This document shows positions 42,993-49,749 of a stretch of 51,759 nucleotides of DNA, one piece after another. The notes under the pieces are model-generated. The model searched no databases. It saw only the letters and a program-made list of their open reading frames with translations, and was not told the origin of the DNA. How positions within the stretch are numbered: the stretch's first letter is position 1; each line of letters starts with the position of its first letter. The stretch is from contig NZ_KQ948673.1 in the NCBI RefSeq assembly GCF_001514145.1, forward strand, positions 33,716 to 85,474, written 5' to 3'. Position numbers and translations under genes: made by a program. This DNA comes from Streptomyces canus. GTDB lineage: Bacteria > Actinomycetota > Actinomycetes > Streptomycetales > Streptomycetaceae.

Positions 42993-43134
42993 ATCGGCCC
43001 ACACGCGTGCCCCATTCGGAGCGACAGCGATCGCGCAGGCGTACACCTGTTCCTAGCGTTTCGGTCATCGAGGTGCATTTCCGGCGAAGGCGGAAAAGGT
43101 CCGCAGCTGCTCCTCGGGGACCGGAGGAACCACC

Positions 43135-43668
43135 ATGCGCGCGATACGCGTCGCTTCGGCCGCACTGCTGGGCGTGACCGCCCTGACCTTCTCCGCACCG
43201 GCCGCCGTGGCGAAGGAAACCGACATCACTCCCTTCGGTTTCAGCGTCCTGCCCTCGACCGTCGCCGCGGGCGGACAGGTGGCCCTCCTGCTGGAACGGA
43301 ACCACGGCGGCTGCAGGGGCTCGGCGACCGTGACGTCGGCGGTCCTCGACACCGTCATCATCCCGCCGCACAAGAGTTACGCGACGGCCGTCGTCGACTG
43401 GGACGCCAGACCCGGTTCGGTGTACCGGGTGACGTTCACGTGCGACGGCGTGAGCGGGTCCACGAGTGTGACCGTCACCGGCGGCCGCCCGGACGGTCCC
43501 ACACCGGTGCCGCTCCACCCCGACCGGGGTGTGCATGCCGGTGAGGGCGGCACCAGCATCGCCGGGTTCGACCTCAAGGAGCTCGTCATGGGCGCCGCGC
43601 TGATCACGGGGTCGATCGGGGCGGCGTACTACTTCTCCCGTCGTCGCACCGACGAGGACGACGCGTGA
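43135..43668 (+). CDS. Secreted, C-terminally membrane-anchored Ig-like protein (paralogue 1)
   Basis: 177 aa with GGAGGA upstream of ATG 43135. Signal peptide residues 1-26 (ending AVA). A beta-rich domain of about 95 residues starts with FSVLPSTVAAGGQVALLLE and has one Cys pair (GGCRG and TFTCDG) probably forming a disulfide. After a Pro-containing linker, a hydrophobic helix (about 149-165) ends with SRRRTDEDDA. This tripartite tail resembles a sorting signal without LPXTG. It is related in layout and motif order to the convergent gene at 43772. The function is unknown. Confidence 0.8.
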   Translation: MRAIRVASAALLGVTALTFSAPAAVAKETDITPFGFSVLPSTVAAGGQVALLLERNHGGCRGSATVTSAVLDTVIIPPHKSYATAVVDWDARPGSVYRVTFTCDGVSGSTSVTVTGGRPDGPTPVPLHPDRGVHAGEGGTSIAGFDLKELVMGAALITGSIGAAYYFSRRRTDEDDA

Positions 43669-43693
43669 CGGCTCCGCCGGGCGCACAGACCTC

Positions 43694-43725
43694 CGCCCCG
43701 GGGGTTCCTCTCGGAATCCGGGGCG
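43694..43725. terminator. Hairpin between the two convergent anchored-protein genes
   Basis: CGCCCCGG (43694-43701) pairs with CCGGGGCG (43718-43725); TTCC/GGAA continues the stem after a small bulge. It lies between two convergent stop codons. Confidence 0.6.
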
Positions 43726-43771
43726 AAGGCCTGTGCCACGTGCGGTCGGAAGTCTCCGAAGGGGGCGGAGA

Positions 43772-44263
43772 TCAGATGTGCTTCTCGGACCGCCGGCGCA
43801 TCCAGAACACCCCGCCGCCGATGACGGCCAGGGCCACGAGACCGCCGCCGATGGCCATGTCGGTCGGGGTGGCCCCGGCGGAGCTGCTGCCACCGAGCCC
43901 GCCGCGGACTCCGCCGATGACGGTGAAGGCCGTGGGGTTGATCACGGTGCCGTTGCCGCAGACGACGTGGATGCTGTGCGATCCCGTGGCCGCGTTCCGG
44001 TTGACCGTGGCGCGTCCCGTCGCCAGGTTGTTGGCCCCCGTCCGCAGTCTGATCGTCCGGAACGCGTCCGAGCTCGCGGTGGCGTTGCCGGTGCAGTTGT
44101 TGACGGTGATGGTCAGTTGGCCGCCCCGGGCGATGACGTTGGGCAGGGCGACGACATTGCTGGGGCTCAGGTTCATGCCGTCCCGCGCGACGGCCGCCGG
44201 GGCGGCGAGTCCGAGCACGGCGACCGCGGCGCCGGCGGCCGCCAGGGCACGAGTAGTACGCAT
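43772..44263 (-). CDS. Secreted, C-terminally membrane-anchored Ig-like protein (paralogue 2)
   Basis: 163 aa from ATG 44263 with GCGGAGGA upstream. Signal peptide residues 1-26 (ending AVA). The domain NVIARGGQLTITVNNCTGNATASSDAF ... HSIHVVCGNGTVINPTAFTVIGG shares the GGQ-strand-Cys ... Cys-strand order with the protein at 43135. A Gly/Ser linker precedes a hydrophobic helix (about 136-155) and the tail MRRRSEKHI. Like its paralogue it has no LPXTG. The class F sortase gene lies 333 bp away on the opposite strand. The family is seen in Streptomyces without a known role. Confidence 0.8.
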   Translation of the reverse strand: MRTTRALAAAGAAVAVLGLAAPAAVARDGMNLSPSNVVALPNVIARGGQLTITVNNCTGNATASSDAFRTIRLRTGANNLATGRATVNRNAATGSHSIHVVCGNGTVINPTAFTVIGGVRGGLGGSSSAGATPTDMAIGGGLVALAVIGGGVFWMRRRSEKHI

Positions 44264-44596
44264 GTGAATCCTCCGCGGGAGACGCCCCGGGAACGGTCCC
44301 CGGTGGATCGGCGAGAAAACGCCTCCCATAAAGACCCTCAGATGCCGTGCGCAAGCCCGCATTTCGGCACTGGTCCGTACCGGTGAGAGGACACGCCGAA
44401 CGAAAAGCGCACAATCGGATATCTCCGCAGGTCACGGACCGTCAGAAAATTCCTGCTCACGGCAACTCGGATGGCGCACCAGCCGCGTCCGGATGCCACC
44501 CGTTCGCCGCCGCCCCGTCGCCGGTTGCGCGCGCGGGACTTAGCGTTCTCGTATGCGCGAATGACGTGGCGACGGCCGCGTCGAGAGGGGAAGTCA
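44264..44596. other. Divergent promoter region between anchored-protein and sortase genes
   Basis: The 333-bp region contains no supported gene. It holds the ribosome site of the minus-strand gene and, near the other end, TAGCGT (44541-44546), a TANNNT hexamer about 50 bp before the sortase start. The same TAGCGTT heptamer occurs at 43054-43060 upstream of the anchored protein gene at 43135. Confidence 0.4.
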
Positions 44597-45268
44597 ATGT
44601 CTGCGTCCGAGCTGGCCGGGCTGGCCGAAGAGGAGGAGCAGCGGAAGAAGCGCGCTCCCTGGGGCGTGATAGCGCTTGTTCTGCTGACCGGTCTCGCCCT
44701 CATTCGGAACGGTTCGGGGGAGTTCGACGTCGGCCCGCCGCAGCCCGCGTCGGCGGCCGCGGCGGACAGCCGGGTGCACGGCTCCGCCTTCGGCAGCGCC
44801 CCCGCTCCCCTGCCGTACGCCGCGCCCGACCGGGTCTCCATCCCGGCGATCCGGGTCGACGCGCCGATGCTGCCGGTCGGCCTGGACTCGGACGGCTGGG
44901 TCGGCGCGCCGCCGCCGGAGGACCCTAATCTGGCCGGCTGGTTCACCGGCGCGGTCTCCCCCGGCGAGAAGGGCACCGCGGTCGTCGTCGGCCATGTCGA
45001 CAACAAACAGGGCCCCGCCGTGTTCTACGCACTCGGGGCCCTGAAGAAGGGAAATCGCGTCGAGATCAGGCGCAAGGACGGAAAGACGGCCGTCTTCGAG
45101 ATCTACGGCATCGAGGTCTTCGAGAAGAACAATTTCCCCGGAGACCGTGTCTACGGCTCCAAGGGAACCCCCGAATTGCGGGTCATCACCTGCGGGGGCG
45201 GATTTTCCAAGAACAACGGCTACGACGGAAACGTCGTCGCCTTCGCCCGCCTGGTCGAGGTGCGCTGA
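44597..45268 (+). CDS. Class F sortase
   Basis: 223 aa from ATG 44597 with GAGAGGGGAAG upstream. An N-terminal cytoplasmic tail precedes a membrane segment (residues about 22-37), a Ser/Ala/Pro linker, and the sortase barrel. The catalytic residues are H133 (VVGHVDN), C199 (VITCGG) and probably R218 (VAFARLV). The short final segment and TC-x-G form fit class F sortases of actinobacteria, whose substrates are mostly unknown. Nearby genes encode two anchored proteins and a Pro-rich surface protein that could be substrates or partners, although none has LPXTG. Confidence 0.9.
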   Translation: MSASELAGLAEEEEQRKKRAPWGVIALVLLTGLALIRNGSGEFDVGPPQPASAAAADSRVHGSAFGSAPAPLPYAAPDRVSIPAIRVDAPMLPVGLDSDGWVGAPPPEDPNLAGWFTGAVSPGEKGTAVVVGHVDNKQGPAVFYALGALKKGNRVEIRRKDGKTAVFEIYGIEVFEKNNFPGDRVYGSKGTPELRVITCGGGFSKNNGYDGNVVAFARLVEVR

Positions 45269-45298
45269 GCGTTCCCCGACCCGGCGGGCGCGTTCCGC

Positions 45299-46168
45299 CT
45301 ATACGTACTGCCGTCGCGGGACGGTGAGGTGATAGCCGGAATCGATGAGCTGCGGCAGATAGTCACGCAGCGCCCGGACACTCTGGGAGCGGTCGCCCCC
45401 GGCATCGTGCGAGAGCACCACGACGCCGGGGGCGGCGCCGTGCTCCACCGCGCCGACGATGCGGCGGGTGCCCGGGGTGGTCCAGTCGAGGGTGTCGACG
45501 GTCCAGGCGAGGGGTTCCATGCCGAGCTCGGCGCCGAGCTGGAAGGCAGCGCGGTTCCAGGCGCCGTAGGGAGCACGGAACCATTCGGGCCGCTCGCCGT
45601 AGGCGTCCTCGATGACGTCGCAGGTGCGTTCCATCTCGGAACGAATGCGGGAGCGGGTGAGCCGGGTGAGCAGCGGGTGGGACCAGGTGTGGTTGCCGAC
45701 GACGTGTCCCTCGTCGGACATCCGGGCCAGCAGATCCTGGTTGTTCACCGCCATCTCCCCGCACACGAAGAACATCGCCCGTACGTCGTACTCGGCCAGC
45801 GTGTCCAGGATGTGCGGGGTGTAGCGGGGGTCGGGTCCGTCGTCGAAGGTCAGCACCATGGTCCTGCCGCGCCCGGAGACCTTCAGCAACGGCTCGTGGC
45901 GCACCAGCGTCTTCCGGCTGGTGGCGTGCGGCGGGCCGTATCCGGTCAGGGGCTGGAGGCGGTAGGCCGAGGACCTGACCGCGCGGTGGGCCGGCGGGCC
46001 GGCGGCGGGGAGCGCCGGCCCGACCGGCTTCTCGCCGGTGACCGCCGCGAGCACTCCGGCCGTGCCGGCGGCCCCGACCGCGGCGGCGCCGGCCAGCAGG
46101 GCCCGACGCCGGGTGAGCACCGCCGCCGCCGTCGACGACAGCCGTGTGAGCAACTGATCCTTCGTCAT
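45299..46168 (-). CDS. Polysaccharide deacetylase (NodB domain), exported
   Basis: 289 aa from ATG 46168. A Tat-like signal with TRRRALLAGAAAVGAAG (about residues 19-40) is followed by a linker and the NodB domain: motif 1 TFDDGPDP (catalytic Asp and metal Asp), motif 2 GNHTWSHP (metal His pair), motif 3 RAPYG, motif 4 WTVDTLDW and motif 5 LSHDAGGDRSQ. It is a CE4 enzyme that N-deacetylates peptidoglycan or chitin-like polymers at the cell surface. It lies convergent to the sortase gene, with 30 bp between stops. Confidence 0.93.
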   Translation of the reverse strand: MTKDQLLTRLSSTAAAVLTRRRALLAGAAAVGAAGTAGVLAAVTGEKPVGPALPAAGPPAHRAVRSSAYRLQPLTGYGPPHATSRKTLVRHEPLLKVSGRGRTMVLTFDDGPDPRYTPHILDTLAEYDVRAMFFVCGEMAVNNQDLLARMSDEGHVVGNHTWSHPLLTRLTRSRIRSEMERTCDVIEDAYGERPEWFRAPYGAWNRAAFQLGAELGMEPLAWTVDTLDWTTPGTRRIVGAVEHGAAPGVVVLSHDAGGDRSQSVRALRDYLPQLIDSGYHLTVPRRQYV

Positions 46169-46485
46169 GACTCATCAGTCGCCCGGCGCAGCTCCGACGC
46201 ACCTCAGCAACACCGGTGTGGCGGCACGAATACACCCGCCCGGTCCAGCGAAAACGTGCCCGAGCGGCATGGCGGAACGTCAGGCCGACGGCGTACGAGG
46301 GCAATCGGCTTCGGCCCCGGCCTCGTCCCCTCCGTCGAGGCCGGGGGCCGAGGGCGGCGGCGGGCTTGGGTGTCGGCCCGCTCGCGGCCCGCCCTTCGAG
46401 TGCCCTCTCTCCGCGAAACTTGCGCACGGATGTCGACGGGCCCCGTCTGCCGCCCGGACCTGCGGCTTCCGATAGCCTCACAGCC
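46169..46485. other. Intergenic region with a long hairpin, before the universal stress protein gene
   Basis: No gene is supported in these 317 bp. A long inverted repeat (46311-46325 with 46336-46351, TCGGCCCCGGCCTCG against CGAGGCCGGGG-GCCGA, one bulged base, 10-base loop) lies mid-region. TAGCCT (46473-46478) ends seven bases before the GTG of the next gene, a possible leaderless -10. Confidence 0.45.
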
Positions 46486-46947
46486 GTGACGGAACAGCAT
46501 GCGCACCAGTTCGAGCGGGGCACGGACGGGCCCAAGGTCATCGTCGTCGGCGTGGACGGCTCCGACTCCTCGCTCCGCGCCGCGGCATACGCCGGCGGTC
46601 TGGCCCGGCGGCAGCACGCGCTGCTCGCCGTCGTGTACGTCCAGCCGGTGATCGCCTCGGGCGCCGCGCTCGGCGCGCCGGTGGCCGAGACGACCGACGA
46701 GATCGCCGAGGACCTGGTCGCCCAGATCCGGCACGCGACCGAGCAGAACAAGGGGATATTCGATGTGCGCTGGGAGTTCCACACCTTCCGCGGCGACCCC
46801 TACAGCGGGCTGACGAAGGCGGCGGACGAGCTCAAGGCCGACGCGGTCGTCGTCGGAGCCTCGGAGCAGGCCGGCCACCGGATCGTCGGTTCCGTCGCGG
46901 TGCGGCTGGTCAAGGCGGGGCGCTGGCCGGTGACCGTGGTGCCGTAA
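46486..46947 (+). CDS. Universal stress protein (UspA family)
   Basis: 153 aa from GTG 46486. UspA fold: VIVVGVDGSDSSLRAAAYAGGLARRQHALLAVVYV at the start and the nucleotide-binding end VVVGASEQAGHRIVGSVAVRLVKAGRWPVTVVP, with the G-2x-G-9x-G(S/T)-type ATP motif represented by GASEQAGHRIVGSVAVRLV. It is cytoplasmic. No Shine-Dalgarno is present, and TAGCCT seven bases upstream suggests leaderless transcription. The gene ends 12 bp from the convergent ethylene-forming-enzyme gene. Confidence 0.92.
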   Translation: MTEQHAHQFERGTDGPKVIVVGVDGSDSSLRAAAYAGGLARRQHALLAVVYVQPVIASGAALGAPVAETTDEIAEDLVAQIRHATEQNKGIFDVRWEFHTFRGDPYSGLTKAADELKADAVVVGASEQAGHRIVGSVAVRLVKAGRWPVTVVP

Positions 46948-46959
46948 GCCCGTTCGGGG

Positions 46960-48015
46960 TCAGGCGAGCGCCTCCTCGCGCAGCCGGTCCAGTACCTTCA
47001 GCCGGCCCTCCGCCTCGATACGGGCCGTGGTCACGCGCTCGGGATAGCAGCGCATGAACATCCGGGTGAAGTGGGTGCCGTAGTGGATGTACTCGGCGGA
47101 GTCCGGAGCGTCGAGCGGGCGGGCCACGGCGTCGAAGGCCGGTTCGTGGAAATAGGCGAGGGTGTGGCGCTCGCGGGCGGCGAGTCGGACCTTGTGCGGG
47201 GTCGACAGGAGGGCACCGCCGGTCATGAACTGCATGATGTCGCCGGGGAAGACGGTGAAAACGGCCGCGACCGGGGTGACGTAGGTCCAGGGCTCCTCGT
47301 GTTCGTAGCGGCCGGCCATCGACTCGCCGGGCAGCCAGTTGCGGCCGCGTCGCTCTCCCGGGACGGGCGGCCGGATGTGGAGGCCGCCCACGTCGTCCTG
47401 GGCGGCGATGACGAGCAGACCGTAGTCGGTGTGGGCGCCGATGCCGCGCTGCGAGGTGGCGTCGGCGGGCGGGAAGCGCAGGACGCGCATGTGGTGCCAG
47501 CCGTCCGTGGTGAGCCGGGTGAAGCGGTCGGGGTCGTCGAGGCCGAGCCCCAGTGCCGTCAGCCGGAGCAGGCGCCCGCCGATCTCGCCGACGACCGTCA
47601 TGTAGTCCTTCATGGCGCGGGCGTAGCCGGCTGAGGGCCAGGGCACCGGTCCGTGACAGGGCCACCGGTCGATGACGCGAGGGTCGTCCGCCGGGATGTC
47701 GGGGCACACCGTGAAGATCTCCGAGCCGTCCCGCTCCCCGGCCGTCTCCTCCTCGCCGGAGGCCACGTAACCGCTGTAGCTCAGGTCCGAGACATGGCGG
47801 GCCTTCTCGTTCAGCGCTCTGCGGCAGAACGTCCTGGACTCGGCCAACGCCCGTTCTGTCGCCTCCTGTTGGGTACGGGTGGCGCGGATCTGGAAGATGC
47901 CGTCGGACTGCCATGCGGCGACCAGAGCCCGGCCGAGGGCGCGGTCGTCGTGCGTGTCGCGCACCGCGGCGGGCAACCGGAAGGTCTGAAGAGGGCTGTG
48001 CGGCTCACTGGTCAT
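46960..48015 (-). CDS. efe: Probable ethylene-forming enzyme (2-oxoglutarate/L-arginine Fe(II) oxygenase)
   Basis: 351 aa, one more than the Pseudomonas enzyme. The whole sequence aligns with P. savastanoi EFE as I recall it, sharing LGRALVAAWQSDGIFQI, SDLSYSGYVASGEE, WPCHGPVPWP, DGWHHMRVLRFPP, GIGAHTDYGLLVIAAQDDVGGL and FPGDIMQFMTGG. Iron ligands are H195, D197 and H274; R283 is the 2-oxoglutarate Arg; arginine-site counterparts E89, T91, R177, Y198, F289, R322 and C323 are retained. EFE V85 is replaced by E90. The reaction yields ethylene from 2-oxoglutarate with L-arginine. Plain IPNS-like oxygenases lack these features. A palindrome lies upstream. Confidence 0.88.
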   Translation of the reverse strand: MTSEPHSPLQTFRLPAAVRDTHDDRALGRALVAAWQSDGIFQIRATRTQQEATERALAESRTFCRRALNEKARHVSDLSYSGYVASGEEETAGERDGSEIFTVCPDIPADDPRVIDRWPCHGPVPWPSAGYARAMKDYMTVVGEIGGRLLRLTALGLGLDDPDRFTRLTTDGWHHMRVLRFPPADATSQRGIGAHTDYGLLVIAAQDDVGGLHIRPPVPGERRGRNWLPGESMAGRYEHEEPWTYVTPVAAVFTVFPGDIMQFMTGGALLSTPHKVRLAARERHTLAYFHEPAFDAVARPLDAPDSAEYIHYGTHFTRMFMRCYPERVTTARIEAEGRLKVLDRLREEALA

Positions 48016-48076
48016 GTCGGATGCTCCGAGACCGCTGCGCTGTGGTTGCGCGGCAAACTACTCCGGCCCCCTCCTC

Positions 48077-48092
48077 CTGAACAGCCGTTCAG
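48077..48092. promoter_or_regulatory. Palindrome CTGAAC-N4-GTTCAG upstream of efe
   Basis: A perfect 16-bp dyad centred about 70 bp before the efe start. The core GAAC-N4-GTTC equals the Gram-positive LexA (SOS) core, but the outer bases (CT/AG) differ from the actinobacterial TCGAAC form. A minus-strand TAGTTT closer to the gene could be the -10. Confidence 0.45.
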
Positions 48093-48188
48093 CTCACGTG
48101 CCCCAGACGTATTGCCGTCATGATCCACCGTCAGCCGTTTGCCGTGCGCGAAGAGATGAGGCGCACGGCCCGGCTCCGTAGGGGCGAG

Positions 48189-48317
48189 GGAATTCTCCGC
48201 CGCAAACCGATCGAGCGCGTCGAGGAGACGGAGGCCGACGCGGGCCCGGGCCTGGGGCGGTCACCCGGACTGTGGCAGCCGACCGCAATCGGCGTAGGCG
48301 GCGTCATCGGCGCGGGC
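48189..48317 (+). pseudogene. N-terminal remnant of an APC-family amino-acid permease
   Basis: In one plus-strand frame, about 43 codons read GILRRKPIERVEETEAD then LGRSPGLWQPTAIGVGGVIGAG, the conserved N-terminus and first membrane helix of cationic amino-acid permeases of Streptomyces. After GVIGAG the expected IFxLAG is replaced by unrelated sequence, the helix has a Pro substitution (LWQP for LWQL), and a hairpin follows at 48327. No start site or further permease helices are found before the convergent hydrolase gene. It is therefore a fossil, not a gene. Confidence 0.65.
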
Positions 48318-48326
48318 AGCGCGGGT

Positions 48327-48344
48327 CTGGGGGGTGTCCCCCAG
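48327..48344. terminator. Short hairpin CTGGGGG/CCCCCAG
   Basis: A perfect 7-bp stem with loop GTGT between the permease remnant and the end of the alpha/beta hydrolase gene. Elements of this form are common in streptomycete intergenic DNA; it may end hydrolase transcription. Confidence 0.5.
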
Positions 48345-48380
48345 CAGGCGCAGCACGACGCTGCGGTCGGCGGTGGAGCG

Positions 48381-49196
48381 TCAGAGCGAGCGCAGGAAGT
48401 CCAGCACGATCGCGTTGAACTCCTCGGGCTTCTCCAGGTTGGGGAGATGCGAGGCGCCCTCCACCAGCACCGAGCGGCCGTTCGGGGCGGTGCCGGCGAA
48501 GAGTTCCGCGTCGGCGATCAGGTCCGGCACGTCGAGCGTGCCGTTGACCATGAGCACCGGGACGTCGATCTTCGGGACCCGGGCCCAGGTGTCGGTCATG
48601 GGTACGTGCCAGTCCCGTTCGCCCGGTGTGTGCTTGGTGACGGTGTGGACGGCCATGTCGCGCAGGTGCTCCAGGATGCGCGGGTCGAGCTCGTCGGGCG
48701 AGCGGAACGGACCGCTCACGGCCCTGAGGAAGATCTTCAGCCAACCCTCGATGTCGCCCGCGTGCAGGGCCCGGTGGGATTCGGCCATGATCTTCCGGGT
48801 TGCCTCGTGGGTGTACTGGAAGTCGCTGACCGAGGCCCCGCTGACGACGATCCCCCGGACCAGTTCCGGATACTCGATCGCCGCGTCACCGGCGACGGCT
48901 CCGCCCATCGAGACACCGACCAGGACCGCGGGGCCCACGTCGAGATGGCGCAGCAGGTCTGCGAGGTCGTCGGCCCAGCGGAAGGGCTTGGTCGCGTTGG
49001 CGGTCCAGCCGTGGCCGCGGATGTCCACGGCGATGACGCGGTACTCCTCGGCGAGGACCGGTGTCTGGGCCTCGAAGAGGCGGTGGTCGACGTAGCCGGC
49101 GTGGAGCAGGACGACGGGGTCGCCGGTTCCGGTGTCGAGATAGGCGATGTCCCCGTCGGCGGACGCGAAGTAGCTCAGTTCCGAAGCAGCTGTCAT
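48381..49196 (-). CDS. Alpha/beta-fold hydrolase under MarR control
   Basis: 271 aa from ATG 49196. Motifs: VVLLHAGYVDHRLF (HG-type oxyanion region), VAVDIRGHG-type strand (VIAVDIRGHGWT), nucleophile elbow VGVSMGGAVA (Ser in G-V-S-M-G), VLMVNGTLDVPD with the acid Asp, and EGASHLPNLEKPEEF with the catalytic His. The layout matches 3-oxoadipate enol-lactonase-like or haloperoxidase-like hydrolases; the substrate is unknown. The start codon touches one of two near-identical palindromes shared with the divergent marR gene, so expression is probably repressed by that protein. Confidence 0.9.
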   Translation of the reverse strand: MTAASELSYFASADGDIAYLDTGTGDPVVLLHAGYVDHRLFEAQTPVLAEEYRVIAVDIRGHGWTANATKPFRWADDLADLLRHLDVGPAVLVGVSMGGAVAGDAAIEYPELVRGIVVSGASVSDFQYTHEATRKIMAESHRALHAGDIEGWLKIFLRAVSGPFRSPDELDPRILEHLRDMAVHTVTKHTPGERDWHVPMTDTWARVPKIDVPVLMVNGTLDVPDLIADAELFAGTAPNGRSVLVEGASHLPNLEKPEEFNAIVLDFLRSL

Positions 49197-49243
49197 GACA
49201 ACCAAGGTGTCATGTTCGGGAAACTTTGACAACCCAGTTGTCA
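49196..49243. promoter_or_regulatory. Paired TGACAAC-N3-GTTGTCA operators between hydrolase and marR
   Basis: TGACAAC-CCA-GTTGTCA (49227-49243) is a perfect 17-bp palindrome; TGACAAC-CAA-GGTGTCA (49196-49212) differs at one arm position. Centres are 31 bp apart, three helical turns. On the minus strand TTGTCA, 17 bp and CACCTT fall under the two sites, with the -10 seven bases before the hydrolase ATG, so binding should block that promoter. Confidence 0.72.
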
Positions 49244-49253
49244 TGATGAGCCG

Positions 49254-49745
49254 GTGCATGATGAGCGGGTGAACGACATCGACGAACCACTGCCCCCCGA
49301 CGATCTCGGCCACCGGGTCAGCGAGGTGTTCGACCTCGTCGGCGCGCTCTACCGACGCGGCCTGCGCAAACTGGAGCAGGACGAGGCGGTCGGGGGGGTG
49401 TCCGTCGGCGTGCGTTCCGTCCTCGTCCTGCTGCACAGGTACGGGCCCATGACGGTCCCCCAGATGGGTCGGATCATGGCGCTGACCCGGCAGTTCGTGC
49501 AGCGCATGGCCAATGACGCGATGGACCGGGGCTGGGCGGAGGCCACGCCCAACCCCGCCCACCAGCGGTCCTCGCTGATCCGGATCACGGACGAGGGCGT
49601 GGCCGTCATCACCGCGATCCTCGCCCGCGAGCACGCCCTGAACCGGCAGGTCGGCGGCGGCGAGCTGACCGATGCCGAACTCCGGGCGTGCGTACGTGTG
49701 TTGAAGGAGATGCTGCGGACCTTCGACCATGTGGAGGTGGACTGA
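49254..49745 (+). CDS. MarR-family transcriptional regulator
   Basis: 163 aa from GTG 49254 (GTG 49269 also possible). The winged helix reads VRSVLVLLHRYGPMTVPQMGRIMALTRQFVQRMANDAMDRGWAEATPNPAHQRSSLIRITDEG, typical of MarR proteins with the wing around PNPAHQRSS. Helices at both ends form the dimer domain. It is divergent from the alpha/beta hydrolase gene; two 17-bp palindromes between them are the expected MarR binding sites. The ligand is unknown, perhaps an ester or lactone handled by the hydrolase. Confidence 0.92.
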   Translation: MHDERVNDIDEPLPPDDLGHRVSEVFDLVGALYRRGLRKLEQDEAVGGVSVGVRSVLVLLHRYGPMTVPQMGRIMALTRQFVQRMANDAMDRGWAEATPNPAHQRSSLIRITDEGVAVITAILAREHALNRQVGGGELTDAELRACVRVLKEMLRTFDHVEVD

Positions 49746-49749
49746 CCCA

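Noticed and set aside
41528..43198. 556-codon minus-strand open frame with Gly/Arg-rich stretch
   Set aside because: Antisense of the proline-rich and DUF4239 genes; the Gly runs are complements of Pro codons.
41489..44263. LPXTG sorting motifs in the proteins near the sortase
   Set aside because: None of the three anchored proteins contains LPXTG or an obvious LAXTG/NPQTN variant before its C-terminal helix.
48120..49229. 369-codon plus-strand open frame
   Set aside because: Only the first part (48189-48317) resembles a protein (APC permease N-terminus); the rest is the antisense of the alpha/beta hydrolase gene. Annotated as a pseudogene fragment instead.
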